Below, in pieces: positions 34,285 to 46,231 of a stretch of 64,000 nucleotides of DNA (positions within the stretch are counted from its first letter, which is position 1; every line of letters starts with the position of its first letter). The position numbers and the translations under genes were made by a program. Source of the stretch: Agapanthus africanus (taxonomy: Eukaryota; Streptophyta; Magnoliopsida; Asparagales; Amaryllidaceae); NCBI GenBank assembly GCA_030015575.1, contig JASDDO010000006.1, positions 378,222,137 to 378,286,136 on the forward strand, read 5' to 3'. The notes under the pieces are model-generated. The model did not search any database, was not told the origin of the DNA, and worked only from the letters and a program-made list of their open reading frames with translations.

Positions 34285-36131
34285 TGATCGGTCGAAAATA
34301 TTGCATCTTTTAACCGGCAATTTCCCTTTCATTTGCATTCATTTAGAAGTGTTCGGTATTCATATTTCACATATTAGCAAATCAATCATTAAATATCAGA
34401 TTTCATGTATTAGACTTTTAAACCGGCACTTTAAAGGAAATTGGCCGCATTTCATGGCATCGCATCATCTCTGTATTTGCGCAACACTTGTCTTGAGAAA
34501 TTATGCAGGAAAATCCGGAAGAAAAGCCAAAATTGTCATTTTGCTGATCAAACATTACACCAACTCCAAGTTTTGAGGTCTGGTAGCAATCCAAAGGGAG
34601 AAATACAATTAAACATATCAAAGAAAGGCCCACAACTCAAGCCCAACAAGCACCAGAGAGCCCGAGCCCCAACTCTTCAAAAGCGCCGCGGAACCGCGGC
34701 GGAAGCCGGCTTGCGCCGTGGTTCCGCGGCGTTTTGGTCAGATCAGCAAATTATTTTTAGTGCAAAATTCATATCTTAAGGCCTACAGCTCAGAAAGATA
34801 TGTCAAATTCCATAATTCTCGCAAAGCTACTGCCAGATCAGCAAAGATCATTAAGCAAAGCTAATCCTAATTAAGCTCCTAATTAATCTCTTCTAGAAGC
34901 TCCCTCCTAACTAATCACATCTAGAAGCTTCTCCTCTAACTAACTTTTGGAGGGAAATTCAAAATCTCCTCAACAAACTTTTGGAGGGAAACTTAAAATT
35001 CAAATCCAAGATCTAGGGTTTTGATGTCTATAAATAGGAACCTAGATCTAAGGGTTGAGTGTGTTCATTAATCAATAGTTAGTTCATCTTCTTTATTACC
35101 TCTTACACCATTTTCTTCCACAAGTCTAGTGACCAGGCTTGTGCGAAACCCTAACCCTAATTCCACTCCAAATTCAAGATCTTGAGTACCAATCAAGCAA
35201 GAAGCCCTTCAACCTTTTAGGAGCCGAGCCGATCTTCAATCGGGCAAGTGGTCCAAGCCGATCCGCGACTCAAGGAGACGAGCGAAGCCAAATCGACGAT
35301 CGAGTTCTTCCTCTTGTAGTTCTTGAGCGAATGTAATGAAATTGTTGATATAAATAAAAGGTGAAATTCTTTAATCTTGCTTTCTTTTAATTCTTGCATC
35401 ATGATTAGATCTCAATTTGTAATTGTAGTTCTTGTTGTGATGTTTGAGTAAAACTCAGCTCGTTAAGGAGTCAAGACGATCAATAGAATGATGATGTAAC
35501 AAATCTTAAAACGATTCTTGAGTCCTACGAGTTTTGTAAACCCTAGCAAGTTCAAGAATCGATGACCTAGTTTCGTTGCGATGATTTCTTGATTGTGATC
35601 GCTCGAAATTAGGGATCTACGATCGTTTCTTGAATTTACTAGAGGCTAGAATGTGAATGATATCGATAAAAGAACAAGGGATAAGATGAAACCCTAGTTT
35701 CATAAGAAATCCCTAATTCTTGATCGATCATCATCGATCTAGTATCAATTCGTCTAAGGATAAGAATACGTAATTGTAAGATTACATCACGTCTATAGAT
35801 CCGATCGATTCCTACGAGCCTCATTTCGATTCTTGATATTTGGTTGGAAAAATCATCAAACATCTCAATTCTTGATTCTATCTTTTTCTTGTTATTAGAT
35901 CTATATTTTCTAATTCTTGAACTTCAATTACAAATCATGAATTGTTTTCGTTTCTTTTCTTTAAAGTTTCAATTCACCTAATTCAAAAGACGAACGATTA
36001 CACTTTTCCTGTGGAAGATCCGCACTTACTAACACGCTACAATCGACACCGTTATTGATTGCGGTCAAATATTTTTGGTTGTGATTTCTATACTATTTTC
36101 CAACATACACATCCTAAAAATCATTCAATCA
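34285..36131 (+). mobile_element. T2 LTR b, middle LTR (1847 bp)
   Basis: Starts TGATCGGTCGAAAATATTGC and ends ..CATTCAATCA, with the copy 1 PPT on its left and the triplicated PBS on its right. It therefore serves as 3' LTR of copy 1 and 5' LTR of copy 2. TATA box 35029-35036. It shares at least ten sites with LTR c against LTR a in its first 500 bp; the right half is mixed. Confidence 0.93.
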
Positions 36132-36133
36132 AA

Positions 36134-36268
36134 TGGCGCTGTTGCCGGGGATCATTTGATAAACATAACAAAAATTAACAATCAAATGGCGCCGTTGCCG
36201 GGGATCATTTGATTTGATAAACACAAATAAGAATTCTTTTTACAATCAAATGGCGACGTTGCCGGGGA
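36134..36268 (+). repeat. Triplicated primer-binding site, T2 copy 2
   Basis: PBS words at 36134-36151 (TGGCGCTGTTGCCGGGGA, one mismatch), 36187-36204 (perfect) and 36251-36268 (TGGCGACGTTGCCGGGGA), spaced 53 and 64 bp as in copy 1. The first word differs in its mutations from copy 1, so the two have decayed separately. Confidence 0.9.
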
Positions 36269-37362
36269 TTGTTCGCTAATTGTTCGTATTTTGAAATTTG
36301 AGTTGAAAAATTTATTCCATTATAATTTTTAGATCTAAACTCGCACAAACCCTAATACGTGTTTTGTGATTTGATTGCGAGGAAATCTGGGATCATTGGA
36401 GCTGGAGAAAAATTTTTATGAAAATTTCAGAGAGTTCAGGGGCTGAACAGTAGCAGCCTCAAGAATTTTGGTGCAGTGATCAGCACAGAAGACCACGGAA
36501 GGGCGGCATTAAGTGGCTATTGCGGCGGAACCGCGGCCCTTTTGAGGGTTCTCTGCACCAAAATTCCTCAGGTGCTTTCTTTCCTTCTTCTCTCTCCTCT
36601 TTTTAGCTCCAACTAACATTTTGTGCAGATTTCTTTGCAAATAATCGCAGCGCCGCGCAAAATAGAAAAATTAAATTGTGCGTGTTTTTTATTCTTGGTT
36701 GTTTGCATATTAATATGGATATTAAGGGGGCACGACCAAATCCAGATTAGGTGGGGAGTTCATTACCCTTCCTAAGCCCCAAAAATCACAAACTTGCATC
36801 TGCATTTACCCTCATTAATTAAAAGAAATCTAGAGATGACTCTAAGGACCGTCGCGCTCACTTAGGACAGAAGAAGGCCGTGGGTAATTCATTACTTATC
36901 CGCGTTTTCTTGTGGTGTCTAAGGCAAGTGTGTCGAAGGCTAGTGGTTATTAATTAGGCCCACTACTTACGTAGTGGAGTACCTTCCCACTTACCTGGCA
37001 CTTACCTGGCCACGGGGGGACAAAGAGGCAGGGGAGGATTCTATCCTGCGACTTGTCTTTTGGCAGTTAGGAGCGGTCTAGAGCCTGACCTAGGTGACCA
37101 CTAGATTTTAGGGTATTGCTTGTTGCATTTGTTGTGTTGCATCATTTTTTCAAAAATCCGTATATTTTTAAAACAAACACCAATCACATTCATCATTTCC
37201 CCTAATTATAAATTCACGCTGCCACTTGTACTAACCCTTTTTAGTGCAAGATAGGCTGGACACGGGTTTCTAGTGCCCGTTAAGTCCGCGTTTCCCCGAT
37301 CGACCCAAAAGTCGGTATTTCTACACTTACCTTTTCTTTTACCCACCACCACACCCACATCG
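36269..37362 (+). other. T2 copy 2 leader
   Basis: Nearly identical to 28853-29945, with the same GC-rich word near 36525 and the same conserved block at about 36750-37115. No coding frame is supported. Confidence 0.6.
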
Positions 37363-40270
37363 ATGGATCCACCTCCATCGAACTTCTTTTCCACTACCCT
37401 GCCGCCGTCCGTTGGTGCGCAGATTCCACCTCGCATCTCTATCCAAGAGAGGTGATATCCTACACGAGGCCTACTTTCCACCTGTCTTTCCATTCCACCA
37501 GCCAACGGGGAAAATTTTCAAATAAAACCCTAATACATCAACCTTCTACCAAAATTTCACGGTCTCGAGTCTGAGGATGCATACATGTTTATCACGAAAT
37601 TTGAAAATGTATGCGCAATGATGGGTACCTCACAGTTGTCTGTGGATGTTATGCGTCTTCATCTTCTCCCATTTACCTTGTGCGATTTAGCCGAGAAGTG
37701 GCTATATAACACTACCGCACATTCCATTTCAAATTGGGACGAATTCGTCAAAGCATTCCTGAAGAAATTCTACCCACATCAAAAGACAGCTCGAGTCCGT
37801 TGCGAAATCTATCAATTCACCCAGCTTCCAAATGAAACATTTTCAAAATGTCTTGAACGTTTCAAGAATCTGTTAGTCCAATGTCCACATCACGGCATCC
37901 CGAGATGGGAACTGTGCCAAATCATTTATGAGGGCATTACTCCTTACACAAGACAGACCCTTGAATCCATGTGTCAAGGCAACTTTATGACTAAGAATGA
38001 TGGGGAAGCCTGGGAATTCCTAGAAGATTTCGCTGAAAAATCTTTACAGTGGGAGGGTGTGAGTCAATCATCTAGGGATGGCAATGATATTTCCATAGGA
38101 GTTAGAGCTGACATTTCGGCTATGCAAAAGAAACTTGAGACTATGGAAAACAAATTTTTAGCCGCCCTAAGTCAAATATCACTCTCCAAAACTGTATGTG
38201 GCTGTTGTTCTGATCCGTCTCACTTGACGGAAGAATGTCCGTTTCAAGGTCATGAGCATACCAATGCCGCATTTCAACGACCTAGAAACGATCCATCTTC
38301 CTCCACATATAATCAGGGTTGGAGGAATCACCCTAACTTTGTTTGGAACCAATCACAATCTCAAAACACGGTTCCAACCCAACACAATTTCCAAAGGGTC
38401 CCTCCACCACAACAGCAGCCACCACTTCAATTGAGTCAGCACCCCTTTCAAGCACAAAACTTTCAAAATCCGGTCAACACACCTGCACTATCTAATCCTT
38501 TGCAGTTGACCGGGACTGATGAATCCTATTCATTTGCACAATGCATGAATTTGGTCTTAACAAATATCATGCAAGTTTCGGCTGAAATGGAATCTTCTGT
38601 CGATAAAATTGAGAAAAACTCATCGTCCCAAGCTGAGAATATCAAATCGATGGAAGCAGAAATTTCACGATTAAGAGCCGAAATGAGTGCAAGAGAGAAA
38701 GGAAAACTTCCAGCTCAACCTTTACCTAATCCTAGCTATTCACATCATGTGGATGCAATCACGTTGAGATCTGGAAGAGTGCTTGACAATCACGTTGGGG
38801 AATCAATGATGATACTGAAAAATCAATCAATAACACCCCGGCTGAGACCTTTCCTCACACACACACTTCTAATTCTAACCCCAGTTCTTCTACCCCACCA
38901 CCTTCTTGCGAGCCTATTCTTCGTTTCCCACAAGGCTCGCCACCTCAGCCCAGCTCTTCTAGTTCTCCACAGACGATCCCCACTCCTCTTTTGGGATCAT
39001 GTCTACCCCCACTTCCTTCTCCTATGATGGACCCAGCGCTTATTGCTAAAGCACCTTATCCTAATCGGTTAAGGGCAAACACACCGAGTCCACATATGGA
39101 GAAGATTATGAACCTTTTTAAGCAAGTTAACATCAACATCCCTCTCCTAGATGCCATCCAACAAGTTCCGTCCTTTGCGAAAACTCTTAAGAACTTGTGC
39201 ACTAGGAAGAGGAAGACTCAAGTGCCGAAAAAGATATTCATGGCAAAGACGGTAGACACGGCTTTTCCCCAACAATTACCGAGGAAACGTAAGGATCCTG
39301 GATATCCTACTATTTCCATTTCTATCGAGGAAAAACACATCAACCGTGCTCTACTAGACCTTGGCGCTAGTGTTAACTTGCTTCCATATTCAGTCTATGA
39401 GCAACTAGGTATCGGAGAGTTGAAGCCAACCCATTGCACTCTCCAGATGGCTGACCGATCAATCACCAAACCTAGGGGTGAACTGGAGGATGTGTTAATA
39501 AACATCAGGGAATTTATATTCCCTGTGGACTTTATTGTAATTGATACACAGCCTGTAGCGAACCCACGGAATCAAATTCCGGTGATTTTAGGTCGCCCCT
39601 TTTTGGCCACTTCCAATGCTATCATCAACTGTCGTAATGGTTCTATGACCCTATCCTTCGGGAATAGGTCAATTGAGCTGAACATTTACAAGTTGAGAAG
39701 TGTACCCTCCGAACCTACTGCTCAGGTCTGTTCTGTCGACTTAATGGATGTCGACAGCAGCGAATTTGATGATCCTCATGATATCGATCTAGACTCTTTC
39801 ATATGTTATTTGACCCAACGATGTATCACACACATACGGACTCTTCCACCGAGATGTCCGGGTCAACAATTAACACCGATTATGAACTGCTTTTAGAGTC
39901 TGAAGATCACCCCGCACTTTGTGATGACATTATTCATCGGGGTATTGATGGAACTTTTGAGGAGATCTTCGCTGATGAACTCGGATTTTTGAACGACACG
40001 GGTGTTGAGATTAATCATGTCCCAATCATTGAAATTGAACCTCCACCCCTTCTTCTGAATTGTAAAAAGAATGCGAGTAATCCATCACATTCACTGCATC
40101 GTCTCTCCAAAATGAGACGCACACACACTCTCTTCCACCACTTAACATTTCCCCACTTCTTCTTCCACCAACCAGAGCACTGCATTGATAAAATTTTTGA
40201 ATGGTTGGTGTTGACATTCGGTCTTTGCAAAGCTTGGTATCGGCCAATAATTTTTGACCCCCTCTTGTGA
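37363..40270 (+). pseudogene. T2 copy 2 gag-protease
   Basis: Same plan as copy 1: start at 37363, in-frame TGA at 37453-37455, then an open gag from about 37540 running without the copy 1 frameshift through the knuckle (CGCCSDPSHLTEEC) to about 38800. There GTTGGGGAATCAATGATG replaces copy 1's GTTGGGGAAGAGTTTGATG and shifts the frame. Protease continues at 38991-39896 (catalytic Asp at 39357), and the shared second shift leads to the tail ending at 40270. No RT, RNase H or integrase. The different first frameshifts show that each copy mutated on its own after duplication; the common TGA and tail shift predate it. Confidence 0.88.
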
Positions 40271-41705
40271 TTTTCAAAGATTAACATTGCATAAGTTTAG
40301 GAGGGCATCTTTTTTCTGGCTCTTGAAAAGAAAAGTTTTACAAAATTATGAGCCAAAAATAAGTTTGGGGGAAGTTCTTCACTTAAATATTTTGACCCAA
40401 CTAATAAATTCCTCCCAAGCTTACAGGTTTTTTGTAGATTTAGCAGAAGGCAACAGTGAGGACACTGTTGAAAACAAGTTTGGGGGAGGTTTGTGCTTAT
40501 TTTTGCATCATTTGCATATCATTTGCATAAGCACAAAACATTTTCGAAAACCCATAAAAATTTAAAAATTTCAAAAAATAAAAATAAAAATATTTTTTGT
40601 ACATAAATAAGATAATAAAAGTTTAGATAGTGAAAAATTACATCCATGAGATTAGAAAAATTTAAGAAAACTAAGAAAATTAGATGTTTTCTTATACGAA
40701 CTAGTAATAAGTAGTTATGAGCCGTTGTCCCGAGGGTTAGTAAGATTAAGGAAGTCACTAATCTGAGAATAAAACTAAGTCTGAAAAATAGTTTCTATTC
40801 TGGAACCCAAACATTTTGAACGTTGCTACCCTGCTATTCGCACTTACACACGTCTTGAAGCCTGGGATAGTAGAGAATACCTTGAAATGCTCTTGTCTTA
40901 AAGCTAAAAGTATGAGGGAAATAAAAAAAATGATGAAGAAAATATAAAGTGGTGAGAAAAATGGACACTGGTTTTGTTATCGCCAAGGCAGCAATAAAAA
41001 ATATAGCGAGGGTGCCTCTTCACCTAGTGCCCTAAGGCCAACTGGTCTGGGAGTCACTGCTAAGCCTTAGGTGGTGCAAGACGGGAAAAATACACCAAAT
41101 AAGCAAGCACATGAGTAATCGGTCGGTTAGTACCTCAAGAAGTATTAACGGTCGCATGAAAGTGTGTGAGCAATCTCATCTAAATATTCATTAATTAAAA
41201 AGTACTGAGGCTGATGGGCAAGAGTATGATAGCTTGAATTGAATTCTCCGGGTGTAGGGATGTCCTTTACACACACGCAGAGTTATATGATCGATGTTTG
41301 GAAGAAAGATAGGAATGAAGAATAGGACGATGTTTTATTGAGGGAGGACGTGATTTCTAACATCTTTTCATGACCATTAAGATAGGGCTCATGACAACCG
41401 AAAAGCTAGCTTAGTTGGAAACCCTAATTTTCAAAGTCTTTCTTTTACGATTCTTGTCTTTAAATGTTATATTCATGATCCTCCTTTTATTATTGGATTT
41501 TGTGGGTACAATCCGCTGAAAACCCTCAGGAGATAACACTCCTCCTACCAGGGACACCTAGAGGTTTAAAGGCTTGTTGCACGTGCTCAGTGCAATCGTG
41601 TTGCCTACGAAAGTGTGCTAGTTAGTTTTTCACTTTCTTTAGTTTCTCCTTCTCTTTTAATAAAACAATTCGCTCGAGAAGATCGAAATTAAGTTTGGGG
41701 GAATT
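40271..41705 (+). other. T2 copy 2 3' non-coding region and PPT
   Basis: Near-identical to 32854-34284. Purine tracts near 40361 and 40479, hairpin TTGCAC-GTGCTCA-GTGCAA at 41577-41595, terminal PPT AAGTTTGGGGGAATT at 41691-41705 next to LTR c. Confidence 0.65.
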
Positions 41706-43552
41706 TGATCGGTCGAAAATATTGCATCTTTTAACCGGCAATTTCCCTTTCATTTGCACTCATTTAGAAGTGTTCGGTATTCATATTTCACATATTAGCA
41801 AATCAATCATTAAATATCAGATTTCATGTATTAGACTTTTAAACCGGCACTTTAAAGGAAATTGGCCGCATTTCATGGCATCGCATCATCTCTGTATTTG
41901 CGCAACACTTGTCTTGAGAAATTATGCAAAAAAATCCGGAAGAAAAGCCAAAATTGTCATTTTGCTGATCAAACATTACACCAACTCCAAGTTTTGAGGT
42001 CTGGTAGCAATCCAAAGGGAGAAATACAATTAAACATATCAAAGAAAGGCCCACAACTCAAGCCCAACAAGCACCAGAGAGCCCGAGCCCCAACTCTTCA
42101 AAAGCGCCGCGGAACCGCGGCGGAAGCCGGCTTGCGCCGTGGTTCCGCGGCGGTTTGGTCAGATCAGCAAATTATTTTTAGTGCAAAATTCATATCTTAA
42201 GGCCTACAGCTCAGAAAGATATGTCAAATTCCATAATTCTCGCGAAGCTACTGCCAGATCAGCAAAGATCATTAAGCAAAGCTAATCCTAATTAAGGTCC
42301 CAACTAACCTCTTTTAGAAGCTCCCTCCTAACTAATCACATCTAGAAGCTTCTCCTCTAACTAACTTTTGGAGGGAAATTCAAAATCTCCTCAACAAACT
42401 TTTGGAGGGAAACTTAAAATTCAAATCCTAGATCTAGGGTTTTGATGTCTATAAATAGGAACCTAGATCTAAGGGTTGAGTGTGTTCATTAATCATTAGT
42501 TAGTTCATCTTCTTCATTACCTCTTACACCATTTTCTTCCACAAGTCTAGTGACAAGGCTTGTGCGAAACCCTAACCCTAATTCCACTCCAAATTCAAGA
42601 TCTTGAGTACCAATCAAGCAAGAAACCCTTCAACCTTTTAGGAGCCGAGCCGATCTTCAATCGGGCAAGTGGTCCAAGCCGATCCGCGACTCAAGGAGAC
42701 GAGCGAAGCCAAATCGACGATCGAGTTCTTCCTCTTGTAGTTCTTGAGCGAATGTAATGAAATTGTTGATATAAATAAAAGGTGAAATTCTTTAATCTTG
42801 CTTTCTTTTAATTCTTGCATCATGATTAGATCTCAATTTGTAATTGTAGTTCTTGTTGTGATGTTTGAGTAAAACTCCGCTCGTTAAGGAGTCGAGACGA
42901 TCAATAGAATGATGATGTAACAAATCTTAAAACGATTCTTGAGTCCTACGAGTTTTGTAAACCCTAGCAAGTTCAAGAATCGATGACCTAGTTTCGTTGC
43001 GATGCTTTCTTGATTGTGATCGCTCGAAATTAGGGATCTACGATCGTTTCTTGAATTTACTAGAGGCTAGAATGTGAATGATATCGACAAAAGAACAAGG
43101 GATAAGATGAAACCCTAGTTTCATAAGAAATCCCTAATTCTTGATCGATCATCATCGATCTAGTATCAATTCATCTAAGGATAAGAATACGTAATTGTAA
43201 GATTACATCACGTCTATAGATCCGATCGTTTCCTACGAGCCTCATTTCGATTCTTCACATTTGGTTGGAAAAATCATCAAACATCTCAATTCTTGATTCT
43301 ATCTTTTTCTTATTATTAGATCTATATTTTCTAATTCTTGAACTTCAATTACAAATCATGAATTGTTTTCGTTTCTTTCCTTTAAAGTTTCAATTCACCT
43401 AATTCAAAAGACGAACGATTACACTTTCCCTGTGGACGATCCGCACTTACTAACGCGCTACAATCGACACCGTTATTGATTGCGGTCAAATATTTTTGGT
43501 TGTGATTTCTATACTATTTTCCAACATACACATCCTAAAAATCATTCAATCG
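41706..43552 (+). mobile_element. T2 LTR c (1847 bp)
   Basis: Starts TGATCGGTCG after the PPT and ends ..CATTCAATCG. The final base is changed from the usual A. It is followed at once by TSD GGATC and the resumed T1a LTR; no PBS follows, so it is the terminal 3' LTR. TATA box 42450-42457. Confidence 0.93.
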
Positions 43553-43557
43553 GGATC

Positions 43558-44493
43558 ATAACTACTGGTTTCCAAATTAGGAGACTAGGGTTCTGGCTCT
43601 GGGACAATAAATAAGGGCCGAGAGCCTCTTGGAAAAATTATCAAACCAACGCGATCATGAAGTCCACGACGGCTCAAGAATCCTGGTTGATCATCAACAG
43701 TTCATCTACCTTCTTAGAAGAGATCGAGAAGCAAACTAGGATTTTGTAATCATTTTCTAAGGGAACAAAGTGTAAATGAATTTTGTTGATTAATAAAGGT
43801 AGTTCTTTTTCTTATTCTATTTCTTTGTAGTTTTAATATGATTTCCCTCTCCATCTCTTCTTCTCCCAACATGCGCAAGTAATTCTCCGCTTGTTAGGGT
43901 TCATAGGATTAGGGTAGGTTAATAGATGATGAAGATCCTTGAACTCTTTTTAAGTCCTATAAAATTTATAAACTTTATTAAAACAATAGTTAACATCCTA
44001 ATTGGGTGCGCTATCAATTCATTGATAATCGCAACCACGATTAGAGATTAGATTAACTATTGTTTTGGTAAAGGCTAGATATGAACGGAGTTCCATGTCG
44101 AGATAGGGGTTAAGAATGGGAACCCTTTTCCCTCCAGAAACCCTAATCTACATGCATCACTGTCGTTCTAGTTTTAAATCTATTAAAGAATAAAAAGAGT
44201 AATCTTTAATTAATCATCCATGACTACTAAATCCTAATGAACCCTACAAGCTCCTTTTTAATATTAAACTTACATCCATAGTTAATCTAAATCTATATTT
44301 TGCATCCGTGTTTAATATAGATCTAGAACCTACAACCATTCTTTATTCTTCCTCTTTTCTTTCTCAACATGCCTAAAGTAAGAATAAAATATTCAACGTT
44401 TCCCAGATGACGACCCGTACTCATCTCGGTCTAGCTACACGCGACACCGTTATTGATTGCGGTTAACTACTACACATAAAAACAAATCAATCA
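43558..44493 (+). mobile_element. T1a 3' LTR, second segment
   Basis: Resumes with ATAACTACTGGTTT exactly where the first segment stopped and ends ..CAAATCAATCA. TSD GATAT at 44494-44498 matches 17331-17335. The TATA box seen in the 5' LTR is changed to AATAAATA here. Confidence 0.92.
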
Positions 44494-44498
44494 GATAT

Positions 44499-46153
44499 TT
44501 TCTCAAACTAATTAATAATTTGCCTCTCCTATATAAAGGATAGGAGATTTCAAGTCTAAAAAAAAAATAAAAGATCGACCCCCTAAGCTTCAGCAAAAAA
44601 AAAGAAGCCATAAGCCACAAAACTGATAATTCAATTCTCTTCTCAAAGAAGAAGATCCTCGCTCGTTCCAAACGCTAGGTAAAGAAAAAAAAAGAGATAA
44701 AATGTATCTTCTTTGCCTATTATTAAGAAAATAAGGGTTTAATCCTTCATAAAAGAATTTAGTTCTTCCTTTGATCTGAGATTTGCAAAGCAAATCTCCC
44801 CCACAAGTTGAGAATTTAATTCTCATCGTGGAGATTCTGTTCTTCAAATTCAAAATTTAGGAGAAAGAAATAGTTTAAAAGAAAAGGAGAGAACAGAACG
44901 TATGTTCTAGGAATTTAATTCCTTTGCAAACAGGGAACTTAGCTCTTATAAAAGAAATAGAAGAACCCAGTTTTCCAATAATAAAAAAACGATCGCAGAT
45001 CTTCAAAACATAGATCTTGGTGATCATTAATGGCCAAAATGCCATTAATAGAGATTCAAACTCTAAAATAAAAAGAACTTGGCGTCTCACATGAAATACA
45101 CGTGAGCGCCCAAAAGATTCCCATAAATGAGACTTGGCACCTCATGTGCTTCCCACGTGAGCGCCTAAAATAGAAGACTCGGTGCCTCATGTGCTTCCCA
45201 CGTGAGCTCCCAAAACAGAAGTCACAACGCCTCTCGTGTAACACATGTGAGCGCTATATAAAAGTGTTGAACACTATAAATTTAGTCAAAATGATTAAAG
45301 TGCCTAGTACTGATTGGACAGGGCCCATGTTTGAGCGACTCACATGATACACACGTGAGCACCAGAGCCACAAATAAGTGTTTAGCACTTCTGAATAAAG
45401 GGAGAAAGCCAAGGCTGAGCAAACAGAGCCCCAAACAAATGCTTAGCACTTCAGAATAAAAGAAAAAAAGACTAAGCAGACCAAGCCTAAATTGGCTAAG
45501 TCTTTGAAGCTACTTGCAACTGAGCTTAAATGCTCTGTTGTTAGATCTTAAATAAAAAATGATTCTTAAAATATTGCTAAGTTGATCTTAATCTCAAATA
45601 GGACTACACGTATTATTAGTTAAAATAAACTGAGCCCAAATGATCATATATTTAAATTGACCTTAATCTCAAACTAGATTAACGGTCCTTAAATAAAACA
45701 AAATAACTTTTTGAACTGACGGAACATACAACCTAAGTTCACTCCCCAAATCTAAAATATATGGATTTGGACTAATCTGCGCTCTACGGGTGACGATATA
45801 AACTAGTCTCCGTATACAATCCACGGACAACCATAACAAACAAAATAACACACGATATGAAGTGAACTACTGAAAAAAGAGAAAGTGGTTGTCACAACGC
45901 GATAACGTAATTAACTGCAGGGGTTGTGCCTACAGGGAAGAGCATCCCCACAATCAAAAACTAGTCACAAATGAGGAGGAATCTGATGAAGTCTGCTACA
46001 ACAGTCGCATCTGTCCAAACCTCCGATATACGGTGCCATAAATCAACTTGGTATTTTCGGAGAGGTGGATGGATATGTTCAAATAGTATCTGCCCTCAAA
46101 TTCAGGCAAGACGTTCAATCCCAGTTCATCTCTGTTTTCGGCTGCAAACAACA
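44499..46153 (+). mobile_element. Tat-like element B, 3' LTR, second segment
   Basis: Continues the LTR from 17335. TATATAAA at 44530-44537 is a probable TATA box. CACGTGAGC(G/T)CC units recur at about 45100-45260. The 3' part (45735-46110) matches LTR A in reverse, including AATTAACTGCAGGGG and AAATTCAGGCAAGACG, and the end is ..CAAACAACA at 46153. No PBS follows, as expected of a 3' LTR. Confidence 0.82.
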
Positions 46154-46231
46154 CCGAATCTTTTATAATATGCAATCTCCATGCTAGGAAATTGAGCTAG
46201 ACATCTTGAGTCTCTCTCTAATGATGCAAAC
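46154..46231. other. Short flank between element B and the solo LTR
   Basis: 78 bp beginning CCGAA, the possible B TSD, whose partner is off-window. It is continuous with 49045 onward once the solo LTR is removed, so it should be CACTA interior. No gene is seen. Confidence 0.5.

Larger units (their letters stand above)
26869..43552 (+). mobile_element. T2 tandem array: LTR-internal-LTR-internal-LTR, Athila-like, TSD GGATC
   Basis: A single 16,684-bp insertion flanked by GGATC on both sides (26864-26868 and 43553-43557). It holds three directly repeated LTRs of exactly 1847 bp (26869-28715, 34285-36131, 41706-43552) and two near-identical internal regions (28716-34284, 36132-41705). Each internal region has PBS, leader, gag-protease, 3' non-coding region and PPT. 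The outermost bases read TA..CG where the inner LTRs have TG..CA, consistent with mutation. The pattern fits unequal recombination between LTRs of one inserted element. Two separate insertions would leave their own TSDs at the inner junctions. Confidence 0.93.

Noticed and set aside
26869-43552. Two independent T2 insertions side by side
   Set aside because: The middle LTR is shared, has a PPT on its left and a PBS on its right with no TSD at either inner edge, and all three LTRs are the same length.
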